Origin: Nocardioides abyssi
GTDB taxonomy: Bacteria > Actinomycetota > Actinomycetes > Propionibacteriales > Nocardioidaceae
Length of the DNA stretch: 64,000 bases
NCBI RefSeq assembly: GCF_030412915.1
Contig: NZ_JAUHJR010000004.1
Coordinates: 248,001-312,000 of the forward strand
Direction: 5' to 3'
Shown: positions 62,740 through 64,000 of the stretch, in pieces
Position numbering within the stretch: position 1 is the stretch's first letter
Layout: every line of letters starts with the position of its first letter
Notes under the pieces: model-generated
Told to the model about the DNA's origin: nothing
Seen by the model: only the letters and a program-made list of their open reading frames with translations
Database searches by the model: none
Program-made: the position numbers and the translations under genes

Positions 62740-63744
62740 TCAGCCCGCGGCGATGATCCGTTCGTACGCCGCGGCGAGCTTCTCGGGGTCGTGCCGGGGC
62801 GTCCCGTCGCCGACCGCGACGTCGTCGACGACCAGCTTCGCGCCGTACGCCGCGACGACGTGCTCGAGCTCGTCGAGCGCGTCGCCGACGCTCTCGCGGT
62901 CGGCCAGCACGGTGTGCACGACCAGCTCGGGGGCGTGCTCGGCCAGGACCGCCAGGTGGTCGGCCGGGCCGAAGCCGCCGGTCTCCCCCGCCTGCTCGGC
63001 GAGGTTGAGGTTGACCACCACCCGGGCGCTCGTGCGCACCAGCGCGTCGCGCAGCGCCGGGACCATCAGGTGCGGGATCACCGAGCTGAACCACGACCCG
63101 GGACCGAGCAGCACCCAGTCGGCCGCCTCCACCGCCGCGACCGCCTCGGGGCACGGCTCGGGCTCGGCGGGGTCGAGGCTGATCGACTGGATCACGCCCT
63201 CGGTGGTGGCGACCTCGACCTGGCCGCGCACGGTGCTCAGCGCGTCGGGGTCGCCGGCGACCAGGCCGCGGACCTCGGCGGTGATGTCCATCGGGCTGAG
63301 CGCCATCGGCAGCACCCGCCCCTTGGCGCCGAGCAGGCGGCCCACCCAGTCCAGGGCGTCGACGGGGTCGCCGAGCAGCTCCCACAGCCCCACGATCAGC
63401 AGGTTGCCGACGGCATGGCCGTGCATCTCGCCGTTGCCGGCGAACCGGTGCTGGAGCACCTTGGCCCACGTGCCACCCCACTGGTCGTCGCCGCACAGCG
63501 CGGCGAGCGCCATCCGCAGGTCGCCGGGCGGCAGCACGCCGAACTCGCCGCGCAGCCGGCCCGACGAGCCGCCGTTGTCGGCGACGGTCACGATCGCGGT
63601 CAGCTCGTCGACGGTCAGGTCGTCGACGAGGCGGCGCAGCGCGCTGAGCGAGGCGTGCAGGCCGTGGCCGCCGCCGAGTGCCACCACCGCCTGGGCGCGG
63701 TCGGTCGCGGAGCGGTCGGTCGGCACGTCCGCACCGGTGCTCAC
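62740..63744 (-). CDS. yvcK: YvcK/CofD-like gluconeogenesis factor
   Basis: A 334-residue Rossmann-like protein. [20 protein letters not shown] is the N-terminal UDP-sugar-binding loop, [32 protein letters not shown] the middle signature, [17 protein letters not shown] the third block, and [18 protein letters not shown] the C-terminal block. YvcK proteins bind UDP-GlcNAc and link metabolism with cell-wall growth. It overlaps rapZ by 4 bases and precedes whiA by 46, in the standard rapZ-yvcK-whiA order. Confidence 0.94.
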   Translation of the reverse strand: MSTGADVPTDRSATDRAQAVVALGGGHGLHASLSALRRLVDDLTVDELTAIVTVADNGGSSGRLRGEFGVLPPGDLRMALAALCGDDQWGGTWAKVLQHRFAGNGEMHGHAVGNLLIVGLWELLGDPVDALDWVGRLLGAKGRVLPMALSPMDITAEVRGLVAGDPDALSTVRGQVEVATTEGVIQSISLDPAEPEPCPEAVAAVEAADWVLLGPGSWFSSVIPHLMVPALRDALVRTSARVVVNLNLAEQAGETGGFGPADHLAVLAEHAPELVVHTVLADRESVGDALDELEHVVAAYGAKLVVDDVAVGDGTPRHDPEKLAAAYERIIAAG

Positions 63745-64000
63745 TCGCGCCCCAGGTCGCGGTGGACCGGCCGGGCGTCGTACCCCTGGTCGCGCAGGCG
63801 GCGGGTGATCTCCTCGGTCATCGCGACGCTGCGGTGCTTGCCGCCCGTGCAGCCGATGGCGACCCGCATGAAGCGCTTGCCCTCGCGCAGGTAGCCCTCG
63901 GCCACGCCGGCGAGGACCGGGACGTAGCCGTCGAGGAACTCCGCGGCGCCCGGGCGGCTCAGCACGTAGTCGGACACGTCGGTGTCGCGACCGGTGCCGG
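63741..64000 (-). CDS. rapZ: RapZ-like nucleotide-binding protein (3' part only)
   Basis: The frame is open from the window edge to the stop at 63741. The 86 visible residues include GRDTDVSDYVLSRPGAAEFLDGY and [48 protein letters not shown] is the P-loop-like C-terminal motif of RapZ (formerly YvcJ). The N-terminal ATPase part lies outside the window. It heads the operon with yvcK and whiA. Confidence 0.9.
   Translation of the reverse strand, partial: GTGRDTDVSDYVLSRPGAAEFLDGYVPVLAGVAEGYLREGKRFMRVAIGCTGGKHRSVAMTEEITRRLRDQGYDARPVHRDLGRE

Overview
The window is a 64 kb chromosomal segment from a very GC-rich actinobacterium. The order rapZ-yvcK-whiA-gap-pgk-tpiA-secG, then pgl-tal-tkt, ctaB/ctaA, the suf operon, and fabG-fabI with an InhA-type enoyl reductase matches, from memory, the core gene order of Mycobacterium and other Actinomycetia. 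GTG starts, stop/start overlaps of GTGA or ATGA type, RbpA, WhiA and a Rieske gene inside suf fit the same phylum. The overall gene style suggests Nocardioidaceae (Nocardioides-like). That family-level placement is inference. There are no rRNA, tRNA, prophage, insertion-sequence or CRISPR features that I can see.

Layout. 1-11.1 kb: start of a secreted DUF348-like protein, an RNA methyltransferase followed by a fused siroheme synthase, a PEBP protein, a flavin monooxygenase/FMN reductase pair, a DUF2238 membrane protein, and a four-gene operon joining a SpoIIE-type phosphatase to an FtsX-like ABC exporter. 11.2-17.7 kb: thioesterase, then a five-gene catabolic cluster (ethanolamine-type permease, glutamine synthetase paralogue, aldehyde dehydrogenase, SDR, PuuD-like hydrolase), best read as gamma-glutamylation of ethanolamine or a related amino alcohol. 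17.7-26.1 kb: a 22-bp tandem-repeat array, nitroreductase, GDPD/alpha-beta hydrolase pair, TauE/stomatin/NfeD operon, a lone ABC ATPase and serB. 26.1-27.3 kb: an AbiEi-like/nuclease gene bounded by 39-bp inverted repeats. 27.3-38.5 kb: SixA, fabI-fabG, dodecin, moaA, SURF1, a frameshifted SDR, an ABC exporter, enoyl-CoA hydratase, ABC-F and a zinc metallopeptidase.

38.5-51.9 kb: aminoglycoside-phosphotransferase-like kinase, then the sufR-B-D-Rieske-C-S-U-T operon, which continues directly into ASCH and acVLRF1 genes. After that come two small membrane proteins, an ABC-2 exporter, and heme A synthase and heme O synthase facing each other. 52-64 kb: central carbon metabolism (tkt-tal-pgi-pgl on + and gap-pgk-tpiA-secG on -), rbpA, whiA, yvcK and the 3' end of rapZ.

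The lower half is mostly housekeeping: Fe-S assembly, heme A supply for cytochrome oxidase (with SURF1), glycolysis and the pentose phosphate pathway. Points of interest are the inverted-repeat-bounded nuclease gene, the repeat arrays at convergent gene ends, the amino-alcohol catabolic cluster, the absence of zwf/opcA from the pgi-pgl junction, and two probable single-base frame breaks in C runs. No gene-free stretch exceeds about 250 bases. Many genes start 6-8 bases after a TANNNT box, so leaderless transcription seems common.
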